Assembly: GCA_910577925.1 (NCBI GenBank)
Contig: CAJTOI010000002.1
Coordinates: 124,001-188,000, forward strand
DNA: 64,000 bases
DNA from: an uncultured Roseburia sp.
GTDB taxonomy: Bacteria; Bacillota; Clostridia; Lachnospirales; Lachnospiraceae
Direction: 5' to 3'
The notes beneath the pieces are model-generated. The model saw only the letters and a list, made by a program, of their open reading frames with translations. It did not search any database and was not told the origin of the DNA. A program made the translations under genes and the position numbers. Of this stretch, positions 1 through 7,628 are shown piece by piece (the stretch's first letter is position 1; every line of letters starts with the position of its first letter).

Positions 1-110
1 ATTAAATTCGGAGCATTCCCCGTTGTTACAACGTAATACCCCATTTCTTTCGCTTTTTCTATAATCGGCTTCTCGCAAAAACTTCCGTTAAGCACTAATA
101 CCTTTTTCAT
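1..110 (-). CDS. ATP-grasp family protein, N-terminal fragment (runs off window)
   Basis: Only the first 36 codons are present; the gene continues past the left edge. The translation begins MKKVLVLNGSF and continues to GYYVVTTGNAPN, a Rossmann-like start with a KAKEMGYYV segment typical of ATP-grasp ligases of the carbamoyl-phosphate-synthase-like group, which join a carboxylate to an amine or thiol. The ATG is preceded by AAAAGGATAT. It overlaps the end of the glycosyltransferase gene by 23 bases, so it is probably the next member of the glycan operon, perhaps adding an amino-acid or acyl group. The ATP-binding and catalytic parts are outside the window, so the family call is tentative. Confidence 0.5.
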   Translation of the reverse strand, partial: MKKVLVLNGSFCEKPIIEKAKEMGYYVVTTGNAPNL

Positions 111-1143
111 ATATCCTTTTCTCCGTCTTCTCTGTCAGACTTTTATCTGCATCCTCTGTGCCCTTTTCTATGTATTTATCTCTTTCCGCCTCCGCAATTC
201 GTTCTTTGCTTGTCTCTGCTTTTATATTTTTTGTTTCGCGAATTGCATACTGCGGCGCATTGTTAATACAGATATACATGCGTCCCACATATTCTCCAAG
301 CAATCCAAGAAAGAGCATAATAACACCGCAGAAAAACAACATCGCCGCCATCATCGACGGATAACCGATCGCCGAAATACTCCCCGTCAGTTTTCTTATG
401 ACAATGACAAACGCGCTGATAATTCCCGTAGTCGCACAGGCCACACCGGTTACGGATGCAAGCCGAAGAGGTTTTTCCGAAAACGCAGTAAACCCATTCA
501 GCCACAAACGGATCAATCCATGCAAATTATAGCCGGACGTCCCTGCCATCCTGTCGTCATGGCGTATTTCAACATTCGCCATATTTCGTGTGACGCGAAG
601 CGCCAGCCCATGTACAAAGGGATACGGATTCTGATATTTTATAATTTCATCCACAACAAACCTTTTCATAGTATAATAACTATTTAATTCTATATCCTTA
701 GACATACTCACCAGATAATGTGACATTGCCATACTCACCTTTGTTCCTGCTCTCCGTATAAAAGTACGCGTATCTCTCGTATATTTGGCCGATACCAGAT
801 CATACCCTTCCTGTAATTTGTCAATCAGACGGAACATTTCCTCCGGCGGATTCTGGCCGTCGTCATCAAGACAGACAATAATATCCCCATCTACATAATT
901 AAATCCCGCCATCAGCGCCGAATGCTGTCCAAAATTCCGTGCCAGATCGATCACCTTGATTTTGGGATTGATCGACAGTTCCCGCAGTACCGCATAGGTA
1001 GCGTCCTTTGAACCGTCATTGACACACACAATCTCATAGTCGTATCTGCCATCCTCACAGACCGTTTTTTCCACTCTTTCCACCACATTTTGAATTGTCT
1101 GTTCCGAGTTATAACAGGGAATCACAAACGACAACCGTTTCAT
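88..1143 (-). CDS. GT2 glycosyltransferase, GtrB/ArnC/DPM1-like, membrane-anchored
   Basis: This 351-residue protein is predicted to transfer a sugar from a nucleotide donor to an undecaprenyl-phosphate lipid. Residues 1-220 form a GT-A fold: the start MKRLSFVIPCYNSE, the motif VNDGSKDATY near residue 41, and the metal-binding DDDGQNPPE around residue 92. Two hydrophobic segments at about residues 228-250 and 262-288 are the paired membrane helices typical of the GtrB/ArnC group, followed by a charged tail. Its ATG overlaps the TGA of the upstream epimerase gene as ATGA, which indicates translational coupling. The family is clear; the sugar is unknown, though upstream aminotransferase and epimerase genes suggest an amino or deoxy sugar. 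Confidence 0.88.
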   Translation of the reverse strand: MKRLSFVIPCYNSEQTIQNVVERVEKTVCEDGRYDYEIVCVNDGSKDATYAVLRELSINPKIKVIDLARNFGQHSALMAGFNYVDGDIIVCLDDDGQNPPEEMFRLIDKLQEGYDLVSAKYTRDTRTFIRRAGTKVSMAMSHYLVSMSKDIELNSYYTMKRFVVDEIIKYQNPYPFVHGLALRVTRNMANVEIRHDDRMAGTSGYNLHGLIRLWLNGFTAFSEKPLRLASVTGVACATTGIISAFVIVIRKLTGSISAIGYPSMMAAMLFFCGVIMLFLGLLGEYVGRMYICINNAPQYAIRETKNIKAETSKERIAEAERDKYIEKGTEDADKSLTEKTEKRIYEKGISA

Positions 1144-2030
1144 CTTTCGCTCTGTCCCCTTTCCTTCCTTATATATTCAATGTAATAATCAAGCAGTTCC
1201 GGCAGCCAGTCACATATATTTTTAAAGTCTGCTCCCAAAGCTTCCGCCTTTTCAATAGACAGACTATTTGCCTGTGTACCGTTATAAGGCGCTTTATCAC
1301 CCGATAAATCTATTTTCGCTTCACACCCTGTTTTACGTTCCACATAAATTAAAATTTCCCGTATCGATATCGTTCCTCTTGCACAGGCATTTATTGGTCC
1401 TACCTGCTTTTTATGCGTCAAAAATGCAAGAAACTTTCCCACCTCATCCGCATTTGCAAAACTCATCTGCGCATCGATATTATCTATACGCATTGGAATT
1501 TCATTCATAACATGTTCTACATAAAACAATAGTCTTTCCGTATAATCCTTTTTCCCAAGTACATACGGGCATCTCACAGAAGCCCAGTCAATTCCGGAAT
1601 ATTTCTGACAAAGCGCAGCCTCCGCCGCCCTTTTTGCCTCGTCATATTCTACGTCTCCCCTGCTGCACCAGTTTAATCGGACTAATCCGCCGTCAAACTC
1701 TGTTTCCTTTATATCCATATGATTTAAACGGTAGACTCCCGCCGTAGACATATGAATAAACTTCTCACATTCGACGGCATCAAGGATATTTTTTATATCC
1801 AAAGAACCGTAACCCATTTTATCTATCACAACATCATATTTTTCTCCCGAAAGAGCTTTTGCGACGCTATCTCTCTCATATACGTTTAATTTCACTCTCC
1901 GAACCCTGTCTCCAAACGCATCACCGGTAATTCCTCTTGTCGCGATTGTGATCCGATGATCTTCCTCCAACAATTTATTCACCATTGGAATTCCAAAAAA
2001 ACGCGTCCCGCCAATCACTAAGATCTTCAA
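1140..2030 (-). CDS. NAD-dependent epimerase/dehydratase, extended SDR, TTG start
   Basis: This 296-residue protein has an N-terminal Rossmann fold with the dinucleotide motif GGTRFFG at residues 7-13. It is an extended short-chain dehydrogenase/reductase of the nucleotide-sugar modifying type. The usual YxxxK is replaced by a YDEAKRAAE segment near residue 128, so Y and K are present. The start is TTG: the frame gives MKILVIGGTRFFG directly, and GGAGG lies ten bases upstream, so no ATG is needed. It sits between the aminotransferase and the glycosyltransferase, overlapping the latter by four bases. It is probably a 4-reductase, epimerase or dehydratase acting on the activated sugar; the exact reaction cannot be read from sequence. 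Confidence 0.8.
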   Translation of the reverse strand: MKILVIGGTRFFGIPMVNKLLEEDHRITIATRGITGDAFGDRVRRVKLNVYERDSVAKALSGEKYDVVIDKMGYGSLDIKNILDAVECEKFIHMSTAGVYRLNHMDIKETEFDGGLVRLNWCSRGDVEYDEAKRAAEAALCQKYSGIDWASVRCPYVLGKKDYTERLLFYVEHVMNEIPMRIDNIDAQMSFANADEVGKFLAFLTHKKQVGPINACARGTISIREILIYVERKTGCEAKIDLSGDKAPYNGTQANSLSIEKAEALGADFKNICDWLPELLDYYIEYIRKERGQSER

Positions 2031-2090
2031 ATCGCTTCCGCCTCCCCTTATTGTCGCAAAATAATGTTTATTCTTTTCCGGCTCTATGCT

Positions 2091-3221
2091 TTATCTTCTA
2101 TAAAAAGAATTTACGCTCCCTACAACCAGTTCAACCTCCCCCGGCTCTATCCCGTAATACATCGGAAGCCGCAGCAGTCGCTCGCTCTCTTTTGTCGTGT
2201 ACTTATCCTCGCCCCGAAATTCCCCGTATCGCTTTCCCGCCGGCGCCGTGTGAAGCGGAATATAGTGAAACACCGCATGGACTCCACGCTCCTTAAGATA
2301 AGAAATCAATTCCGTGCGCTCCTGCACATCCTTCACTTTGATATAAAACATATGTCCGTTATGCACGCACTCCTTTGGCACATACGGCAGCTCAATTTTT
2401 CCTGTTTCCGCAAGCGGAGTAAGAAGCTCATAGTATATATTCCATGCCTTAAGACGGTTCTCATTAATCTCCTGCGCCATCTCAAGCTGCGCCCACAAAT
2501 ACGCCGCGTTCAGCTCGCTCGGCAGATAAGAGGAACCTGCGTCCACCCAGGTGTATTTGTCAATCTGACCGCGGAAAAATTTGCTGCGATTCGTCCCTTT
2601 CTCCCGAATAATCTCCGCGCGCTCGATTCCGTCCGGCTCCCGAAGCAGCAGCGCTCCGCCCTCCCCCATGCTGTAATTCTTTGTCTCGTGGAAGCTGTAG
2701 CAGCCGTAATCGCCGATCGTTCCGAGCGCCCAGCCCTTATAGGCGCTCATCATCCCCTGCGCCGCATCCTCTATCACCTTAAGGCCGTGCCGTGCGGCAA
2801 TCTCCATAATCGTATCCATCTCGCAGGAGACTCCGGCATAGTGCACCGGGACAATCGCCCGCGTGCGCGCCGTCACCGCCGCCTCGATCAGCGTCTCGTC
2901 TATATTCATCGTGTCTGGGCGGATGTCCACAAAAACCGGTTTCGCACCCCTGAGCACAAAGGCGTCCGCCGTCGAGACAAACGTGTAGGACGGCATAATC
3001 ACCTCGTCCCCCGGACGGATGCCGCAGAGAAGCGCGGCCATCTCCGTCGCATGTGTACACGAGGTAGTGAGCAGCACTTTTACCGCTTTCGTCTGCTCTT
3101 CTAACCATCTGCTGCACTTTTTCGTAAAGATACCGTCCCCGCATATTTTATTATTTACAATCGCCTCCGCAATGTAACGCTCTTCCGTTCCCACATGCGG
3201 CGGCCTGTTAAAACTGATCAT
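2091..3221 (-). CDS. DegT/DnrJ/EryC1 aminotransferase, WecE/RffA-like
   Basis: This 376-residue PLP-dependent sugar aminotransferase belongs to the DegT/DnrJ/EryC1/StrS family. The stretch EDAAQGMMS, then YSFHETKN with the Schiff-base lysine, then MGEGGALL, closely matches WecE (RffA), which makes dTDP-4-amino-4,6-dideoxygalactose from the 4-keto sugar with glutamate. Hydrophobic PSYTFVSTADAF and PVFVDIRPDTMN blocks also fit. An upstream in-frame ATG would add 26 atypical basic residues; the start chosen here, MISFNRPPHVG, is preceded by GGAGG at six bases and matches the family start. It is the first gene of the leftward glycan operon and has a consensus promoter at 3320-3348. Confidence 0.87.
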   Translation of the reverse strand: MISFNRPPHVGTEERYIAEAIVNNKICGDGIFTKKCSRWLEEQTKAVKVLLTTSCTHATEMAALLCGIRPGDEVIMPSYTFVSTADAFVLRGAKPVFVDIRPDTMNIDETLIEAAVTARTRAIVPVHYAGVSCEMDTIMEIAARHGLKVIEDAAQGMMSAYKGWALGTIGDYGCYSFHETKNYSMGEGGALLLREPDGIERAEIIREKGTNRSKFFRGQIDKYTWVDAGSSYLPSELNAAYLWAQLEMAQEINENRLKAWNIYYELLTPLAETGKIELPYVPKECVHNGHMFYIKVKDVQERTELISYLKERGVHAVFHYIPLHTAPAGKRYGEFRGEDKYTTKESERLLRLPMYYGIEPGEVELVVGSVNSFYRR

Positions 3222-3319
3222 CTTTTTCCTCCGTGCGCACACGGTTCGCCGGACAAACCCGTGCGGCAGTCCTTTTCTTGCGCATCCCTTTTTCGTCATT
3301 TTTCATCCATTCTTTTCTA

Positions 3320-3348
3320 ATAATAATCGCATTTAATGCGACTGTCAA
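3320..3348 (-). promoter_or_regulatory. Promoter of the glycan operon with embedded palindromic operator
   Basis: Reading leftward, a perfect -35 TTGACA (3343-3348) is followed after 17 bases by -10 TATTAT (3320-3325). The spacer holds a perfect 15-base palindrome, TCGCATT-T-AATGCGA on the plus strand (3327-3341). A protein bound there would occlude RNA polymerase, so it is a likely repressor site. The divergent XRE regulator gene at 3472 is the obvious candidate, but this is inference from position only. Confidence 0.75.
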
Positions 3349-3471
3349 TAAATACTTTCACTTTTAAAACGAATACTAAGATAAAAATTTTGAATAATCC
3401 AAAAAAATATGAATTTCATGATAGCGTTAAAAACTTATAGTAAAATGATGCATGATAAAGGAGTATGATGT

Positions 3472-3831
3472 ATGAAACAGCTAGGGGACAGGCTTCGCGA
3501 CCTGCGAGAATCGCGCAATTTAAAACAGACGGATGTCGCAAACGCACTTTGTATCAGCAATAAGATTTTGTCCAGCTATGAACGCAACATCAGCGTACCT
3601 ACAATTGACAATCTGAAACACCTTTGTGAATTTTATAACGTATCCGCAGATTACCTGCTCCAAATTGAGCTCAGCAAAGCGGATCTCCCCTCCGAGGAGG
3701 CTGCCGCCCCGATGGTAGTCTCGCCGGAGCAGAAAAAAATTTTGTCGTATTACGAGCGATTGGACGTGGAAAACAGAGAGGCCGTCCGGGGGCTGATGAT
3801 CCTTTACTATAAAGAACAGCTCCGCAAATAA
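3472..3831 (+). CDS. XRE-family helix-turn-helix regulator
   Basis: This 119-residue DNA-binding regulator has a Cro/CI-type HTH at residues 4-62 (LGDRLRDLRE, QTDVANALCI, SYERNISVPT, NLKHLCEFYNVSADYLL). The remaining acidic segment carries no recognised sensor and may be for dimerisation. The ATG follows AAAGGAG by seven bases. It is transcribed away from the WecE-like operon, and the 250-base gap between them carries a palindrome in the opposing promoter, so it may control that operon and itself. A strong terminator follows the stop. A TATAGT hexamer near 3436 could be its -10, but no good -35 was found. Target genes are not known. Confidence 0.88.
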   Translation: MKQLGDRLRDLRESRNLKQTDVANALCISNKILSSYERNISVPTIDNLKHLCEFYNVSADYLLQIELSKADLPSEEAAAPMVVSPEQKKILSYYERLDVENREAVRGLMILYYKEQLRK

Positions 3832-3876
3832 AAATTTCAGGGCATTCCGAAAAATCGAAATGCCCTGAAATTTTTT
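3832..3876. terminator. Bidirectional rho-independent terminator
   Basis: A perfect 15-base inverted repeat (3832-3846 with 3859-3873), core TTCAGGGCATT, has an 11-base loop, with a T-run on the plus side and an A-run on the other. It lies between the convergent XRE and MATE genes and should end transcription from both. Confidence 0.92.
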
Positions 3877-3894
3877 ATTGTTCCGTTGCGGCTG

Positions 3895-5250
3895 TCATGA
3901 CAAAGACAGCCGTTTCAGCTCGGGAATCACGGTTGCCGCCATTGTCGTAAAACATGCCAGGCCGCCGATCACGTTTGAAATCGGTTCTGCCGCAAACACG
4001 CCGTCCGTCCCCATCGCAAACGTATAAGACAACAGATAGGTCAGCGGCACAACCATAATCACCTTTCGAAACAAACTGAAAAAGATTGCCTGCTTCTTTT
4101 TATTTAACGCCTTAAAGACGGTCTGTCCGGAATACTGAAATGCCTGAAAGACAAACGCAAAAAAATACAGATGAAGCGGCCGAAGCGCCAGCTGCTGCAG
4201 CGTCGCATCATCGCTGAAGATTTTTATAAACAGCAGCGGAAACCGCTCGATAGCCATCCACATCACGCAGGTATACAGGATTCCCGCCGCCGCCATGATC
4301 GTGATTGCACTTTGAACTTTTTTCGGTCTCTGCGCGCCGTAATTATAAGAAATGGTCGGTGACGCCCCCTCCGCAATCGCCAATATCGGCGTGTCCAATA
4401 TCTGCCTCACCGAGGAAATAATTGTCATGACAGACACATACAAAGCCCCGCCGGTTTTCATCAGCACGCTGTTGCACACCACAGATACCAGCGAATTTGT
4501 ACATTGCATGACAAACGGCGACAGGCCGAGGCTGATAATCTCCTTTGCATAGGGAAGCGTAAACGGGCGCTTAAAAACGATCCGAAACTCATTTTTCTCG
4601 CCCAAAAGGAACCTGAGAACAAACAGCATCGATAAAAACTGCGATATCACTGTTGCCGCGGCGGCTCCGCTCACCCCCATACCCAATTTAAAAATAAATA
4701 TCGGGTCCAGAATAATATTTGAGACGGCCCCGACCAGTACGGATTTCATACCGACCGTAGCATAGCCCTGCGCGTTGATGTATGGGTTCATACCGGTAGC
4801 GATCATTGTGAATATCGTTCCTGTCAGATAGATTCTTATATAGGGAACCGAAAAGGCGAGTTCGTCCGCGGCTGCGCCGAAAAGCGATAAAATCTGAGGC
4901 GCAAATAGCTCGCACACAAGCATAAGGACCGCACCCGTTATAATCTCAAGCCGGAATGACGTATTCAGCACATCGCGGGCTTTTTTTCTGTCATTTTTCC
5001 CGAGCGCAATGGAGAATAACGGCGCGCCTCCGAGACCGAACATATTTGTGAACCCGCCGATTAATATGACGATCGGAAAGCAAAGGCCGATTGCGCCGAG
5101 CGCCTGCGTGCCGCAGCCCTCAATTCTTCCTATGTAGATCCGGTCCACTATGCTGTATAAGAGGCTGATCACCTGCGCCACCAGCATCGGCAGAGCCGTC
5201 TGCACAATATTTTTTGTGATGGAACCGTTGTCAAAGTCTACTTTTTTCAT
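3895..5250 (-). CDS. MATE-family multidrug/metabolite exporter
   Basis: This 451-residue polytopic membrane protein has the length and twelve-helix hydrophobic pattern of the MATE family, which exports cationic drugs or metabolites in exchange for Na+ or H+. Family-like stretches include the start GSITKNIVQTALPML, NTSFRLEII around residue 95, INAQGYATVGM near 160, and GASPTISYNYGAQRP near 295. It begins one base after the stop of the Crp-like gene, with its ribosome binding site (GAGGC) inside that gene's end, so the two form an operon. The regulator probably controls exporter production. The substrate is unknown. Confidence 0.92.
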   Translation of the reverse strand: MKKVDFDNGSITKNIVQTALPMLVAQVISLLYSIVDRIYIGRIEGCGTQALGAIGLCFPIVILIGGFTNMFGLGGAPLFSIALGKNDRKKARDVLNTSFRLEIITGAVLMLVCELFAPQILSLFGAAADELAFSVPYIRIYLTGTIFTMIATGMNPYINAQGYATVGMKSVLVGAVSNIILDPIFIFKLGMGVSGAAAATVISQFLSMLFVLRFLLGEKNEFRIVFKRPFTLPYAKEIISLGLSPFVMQCTNSLVSVVCNSVLMKTGGALYVSVMTIISSVRQILDTPILAIAEGASPTISYNYGAQRPKKVQSAITIMAAAGILYTCVMWMAIERFPLLFIKIFSDDATLQQLALRPLHLYFFAFVFQAFQYSGQTVFKALNKKKQAIFFSLFRKVIMVVPLTYLLSYTFAMGTDGVFAAEPISNVIGGLACFTTMAATVIPELKRLSLS

Positions 5251-5251
5251 A

Positions 5252-5887
5252 TTAAGCCTCCCTGCTTTCCGTTAACCGGTATGTCCCCTTCCCCAGTTTT
5301 TTGACAACTCCGGCGGCCTCACCCTGATTTAAGATTCTCTGGAGCTGTCTTGCGCTGCAGTGGAGATGAAACGCGGCCTCTTCTATTCCTTTTAAGGTTT
5401 CGTCGTCACACTTATACTTCATATAGGACAGCACCCGTTCCGTAAGGGACGCCGGAGCGGCATCAAAGGCCGCCACTGCCCCGATTTTCGCCGAAAGGCT
5501 GCTGCAGATAAGCTGCAGGAATTTGTTATTCGAGAGCAGTCGTTCCCTGTGTTTTTCGATCGAAAATGAAATGCAGGTCAGGCTTTCGGCGGCTTCTGCG
5601 TAAATATTGCTGCTTCCGGGGTAAAACAGCTCCATGTCTCCGAGAAAATGGTCTGCCGTCCCGTTTGACAGCGAATAGCGTGTGCCGTCATCGCGAATCA
5701 GGTAAATGTTTACCGCTCCCTGTTCCACAATCTGGAATAACGGTTCGCTCTGAAAAGGCGAGCTGACCAATTCCCCTTTTTCATAGTTTATCAGATAAAA
5801 CGCTGCATCCAGTGTGTCAAACACCGCACGATATTTACTCCCGGCGATACGGGCCGCAATCTCTTTTTTATCGTAGATTCTCTGCAT
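5252..5887 (-). CDS. Crp/Fnr-family transcriptional regulator
   Basis: This 211-residue regulator has an N-terminal cyclic-nucleotide-binding-like beta barrel (residues about 20-120, including FQIVEQGAVNIY and a DMELFYP turn) and a C-terminal winged helix (IEEAAFHLHCSARQLQRIL). No Fnr-type cysteine cluster is seen. The chosen ATG (MQRIYDKKE) has GGGAGG five bases upstream; an earlier in-frame ATG adds 13 residues without a ribosome site. It is co-transcribed with the MATE exporter, probably as its regulator. A promoter TTGACA-N17-TAAAAT lies just upstream. The effector is unknown. Confidence 0.85.
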   Translation of the reverse strand: MQRIYDKKEIAARIAGSKYRAVFDTLDAAFYLINYEKGELVSSPFQSEPLFQIVEQGAVNIYLIRDDGTRYSLSNGTADHFLGDMELFYPGSSNIYAEAAESLTCISFSIEKHRERLLSNNKFLQLICSSLSAKIGAVAAFDAAPASLTERVLSYMKYKCDDETLKGIEEAAFHLHCSARQLQRILNQGEAAGVVKKLGKGTYRLTESREA

Positions 5888-5929
5888 AAAACCTCCCAGA
5901 ACAGGACACATGTCTCGGTTTTTCAATTT

Positions 5930-5958
5930 ATTTTACCCTATTATAATACAAGTGTCAA
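5930..5958 (-). promoter_or_regulatory. Promoter of the crp-like/MATE operon
   Basis: Leftward -35 TTGACA (5953-5958), 17-base spacer, -10 TAAAAT (5930-5935). A small GACA-CA-TGTC element lies downstream at about 5905-5914 and may be a regulator site, though it is too short to assign. Confidence 0.65.
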
Positions 5959-5999
5959 AAGCAATCTTATTTCTAAAAATCAAGGGAGAGAGCGAACCT

Positions 6000-6557
6000 A
6001 TGACATCGTTTTATGAAGAAACGAATTGTTCGAAAGCAATTATGAGAGTCGGATTGCCCGCTATGCTGTGGCAGCTTACCACGCTTATTTATAATATTGC
6101 AGACACATTTTTTGTGTCTCTGACAAAAGAACCCTCAGCGATTGCCGGCGTGCTCACTCTTGTCCTGGGATTTATATTTCTGCCGCCGCTCGCAAAGCTG
6201 GCAAACGGATTTGTTCATCTGTTCCGTTCCGTCGGGCTGATCAAAGAAGGAACCGTCGGGCTGGTGCTTGGAAATGTGGTCAATATGGGGTTGGATTATG
6301 TGTTTATCGCGATTCTGGGCTGGTGAACCGCAGGCGCCGCGCTTGCGGCTTCTCTCGGATTTATATGCGCGACGATCTATTATGTTGTCTGCATGATTCG
6401 CCAGGAGCGCAGGGGAAATGAACCGGCGCCGTGGAGGCCGAAGTATTTTTCGCCAGATGCGGCAATGATCCGCAGTGTCGCGAGCATCGGTATTCCGGAT
6501 GTATCTCAAGGATATCCGTTCCGGCCGCAATACGGAAAAACAGGAAGAACGGGATAA
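6000..6557 (+). pseudogene. Decayed MATE transporter gene (nonsense mutation plus internal deletions)
   Basis: The frame starts with a MATE-like N-terminus (CSKAIMRVGLPAMLWQLTT, then YNIADTFFVSLTK). The family's next helices are missing, jumping to a LGNVVNMGLDYVFI segment. At 6324 a TGA interrupts GW-stop-TAGAALA, where functional homologues have a glycine, so a GGA to TGA change is likely. The same frame then continues as recognisable MATE sequence (SLGFICATIYYVVCMI, YFSPDAAMIRSVASIGIP) before ending at 6557, well short of the usual 440-460 residues. It is divergent from an intact MATE operon and is probably an inactivated paralogue. Confidence 0.82.
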
Positions 6558-6585
6558 AAACGGGGAGGCATACGCTTAATAGTTA

Positions 6586-6614
6586 TTGCGATATAAACGG
6601 CAATCACATATAAT
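6586..6614 (+). promoter_or_regulatory. Putative promoter of the GntR regulator gene
   Basis: A -35-like TTGCGA (6586-6591), 17-base spacer and perfect -10 TATAAT (6609-6614) lie 60 bases before the regulator start. Confidence 0.6.
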
Positions 6615-6673
6615 AATAAAATCAACAGGCAAAACTTATTGATTAAAAATATGAGTAAAAGAGAAGAATCCCC

Positions 6674-7405
6674 ATGTACCAATTTGAAAAGATGAACAAA
6701 AAACTGCTGGGCTCGCAGGTGGAAGAAGAGCTTCTGAATTATATTCTGAATGAGCCGGTTCAGATCGGAGAAAAGATACCCAACGAATTTGATCTGGCAG
6801 AAAAATTCGGCGTCGGGAGAAGTACCGTCAGAGAGGCCGTAAAGGCGCTGGTAAGCAAGGGCATTCTGGAGGTGCGCAGGGGAGCCGGTACCTATGTTGT
6901 CAGTACCAGTACCCTGGAAGAGGATCCGTTAGGCCTTGCCAGACTCGGAGACAAGTATAAGCTGGCACTCGAGCTTTTGGATGTACGCATGATGCTCGAA
7001 CCGGAAATCGCGGCTATGGCATGCGAACATATCACACCGGATGAAAAAGAGCAGCTCAGACAGCTGTGCGGCGAGGTGGAGGAACTGTATCTTTCCGGAA
7101 AGAATCATGCAAAAAAAGACGTGGAATTTCATACCTGCATTGCAAAATGCAGCAGGAACAGAGTCGTAGAGGTATTGATCCCCATTATAAATACGGCCGT
7201 CCTGACCTTTGTAAATCTGACACAGAGACAGCTGATGAAAGAGACGCTGGAAACACACAGGGCCATTACCGACTCCATATTAAAGGGGGATTCCGTTGGA
7301 GCGAAATGTGCGATGAATATGCATCTGACCTATAACCGTCAGCGGATTATACAGATGTACGAGGAACACCGGAAGGAGGAAGCGAAAAACAAGGCATCCG
7401 AATAG
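6674..7405 (+). CDS. GntR/FadR-family (FCD) transcriptional regulator
   Basis: This 243-residue repressor-type protein has an N-terminal winged helix (about residues 15-80: EKIPNEFDLAEKFGVGRSTVREAVKALVSKG in overlapping parts, then the wing RRGAGTYV) and a C-terminal all-helical FCD effector domain (about 95-225, with metal-binding-type ExxH and H residues such as VEFHTCIAKCS). FCD regulators usually respond to sugar acids or carboxylates. It sits directly upstream of a GntP permease and a sugar-acid dehydratase. Three ATACATC-type half-palindromes around the permease promoter are its likely operators. Ribosome binding site before the ATG is weak (GAGAAG), and an ATG at codon 7 is possible. 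Confidence 0.9.
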   Translation: MYQFEKMNKKLLGSQVEEELLNYILNEPVQIGEKIPNEFDLAEKFGVGRSTVREAVKALVSKGILEVRRGAGTYVVSTSTLEEDPLGLARLGDKYKLALELLDVRMMLEPEIAAMACEHITPDEKEQLRQLCGEVEELYLSGKNHAKKDVEFHTCIAKCSRNRVVEVLIPIINTAVLTFVNLTQRQLMKETLETHRAITDSILKGDSVGAKCAMNMHLTYNRQRIIQMYEEHRKEEAKNKASE

Positions 7406-7454
7406 CAGATACATCGGATGACTGAAATACAATTCGGATAAAATAACCAAAAAA

Positions 7455-7489
7455 GGCAGGCTTGCGGACGCAAAACTGCCCTCTTTTTT
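7455..7489 (+). terminator. Rho-independent terminator after the regulator
   Basis: GGCAG pairs with CTGCC (7455-7480) with an inner TTGCG/CGCAA stem, followed by CTCTTTTTT. It separates the regulator transcript from the permease operon. Confidence 0.75.
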
Positions 7490-7515
7490 GTCTAAAAAAG
7501 AGAAAAGGATGCAAT

Positions 7516-7589
7516 ATACATCTGATGTATTGACGAAAAACACTAATTATCATAAGATTATTTTAACAAACATAAGACGTCTGATGTAT
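7516..7589 (+). promoter_or_regulatory. gntP operon promoter framed by two palindromic operators
   Basis: A -35 TTGACG (7530-7535), 17-base spacer and -10 TAAGAT (7553-7558) make a good promoter. Operator 1 (7516-7530) is a perfect 15-base palindrome, ATACATC-T-GATGTAT, touching the -35. Operator 2 (7575-7589) keeps the perfect right half GATGTAT and five of seven left-half bases, and sits just after the expected transcription start. A third partial copy (ATACATC at 7409-7415) lies just after the regulator's stop codon. Spacing of 59 bases between operators 1 and 2 would suit two dimers blocking or looping the promoter. Confidence 0.78.
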
Positions 7590-7628
7590 TAACGGCAACA
7601 ATAAGCTAAATAAAAAGGAGGTACTACT

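Noticed and set aside
2064..3104. Long plus-strand open frame of 346 codons opposite the aminotransferase gene
   Set aside because: It is an arginine-, leucine- and histidine-rich mirror of the WecE-like gene, has no ribosome site and no domain, and is a typical antisense shadow.
5941..5958. TTGACA with TATAAT only seven bases away upstream of the Crp-like gene
   Set aside because: The spacing is too short for a sigma-A promoter; the 17-base-spaced TAAAAT is the better -10.
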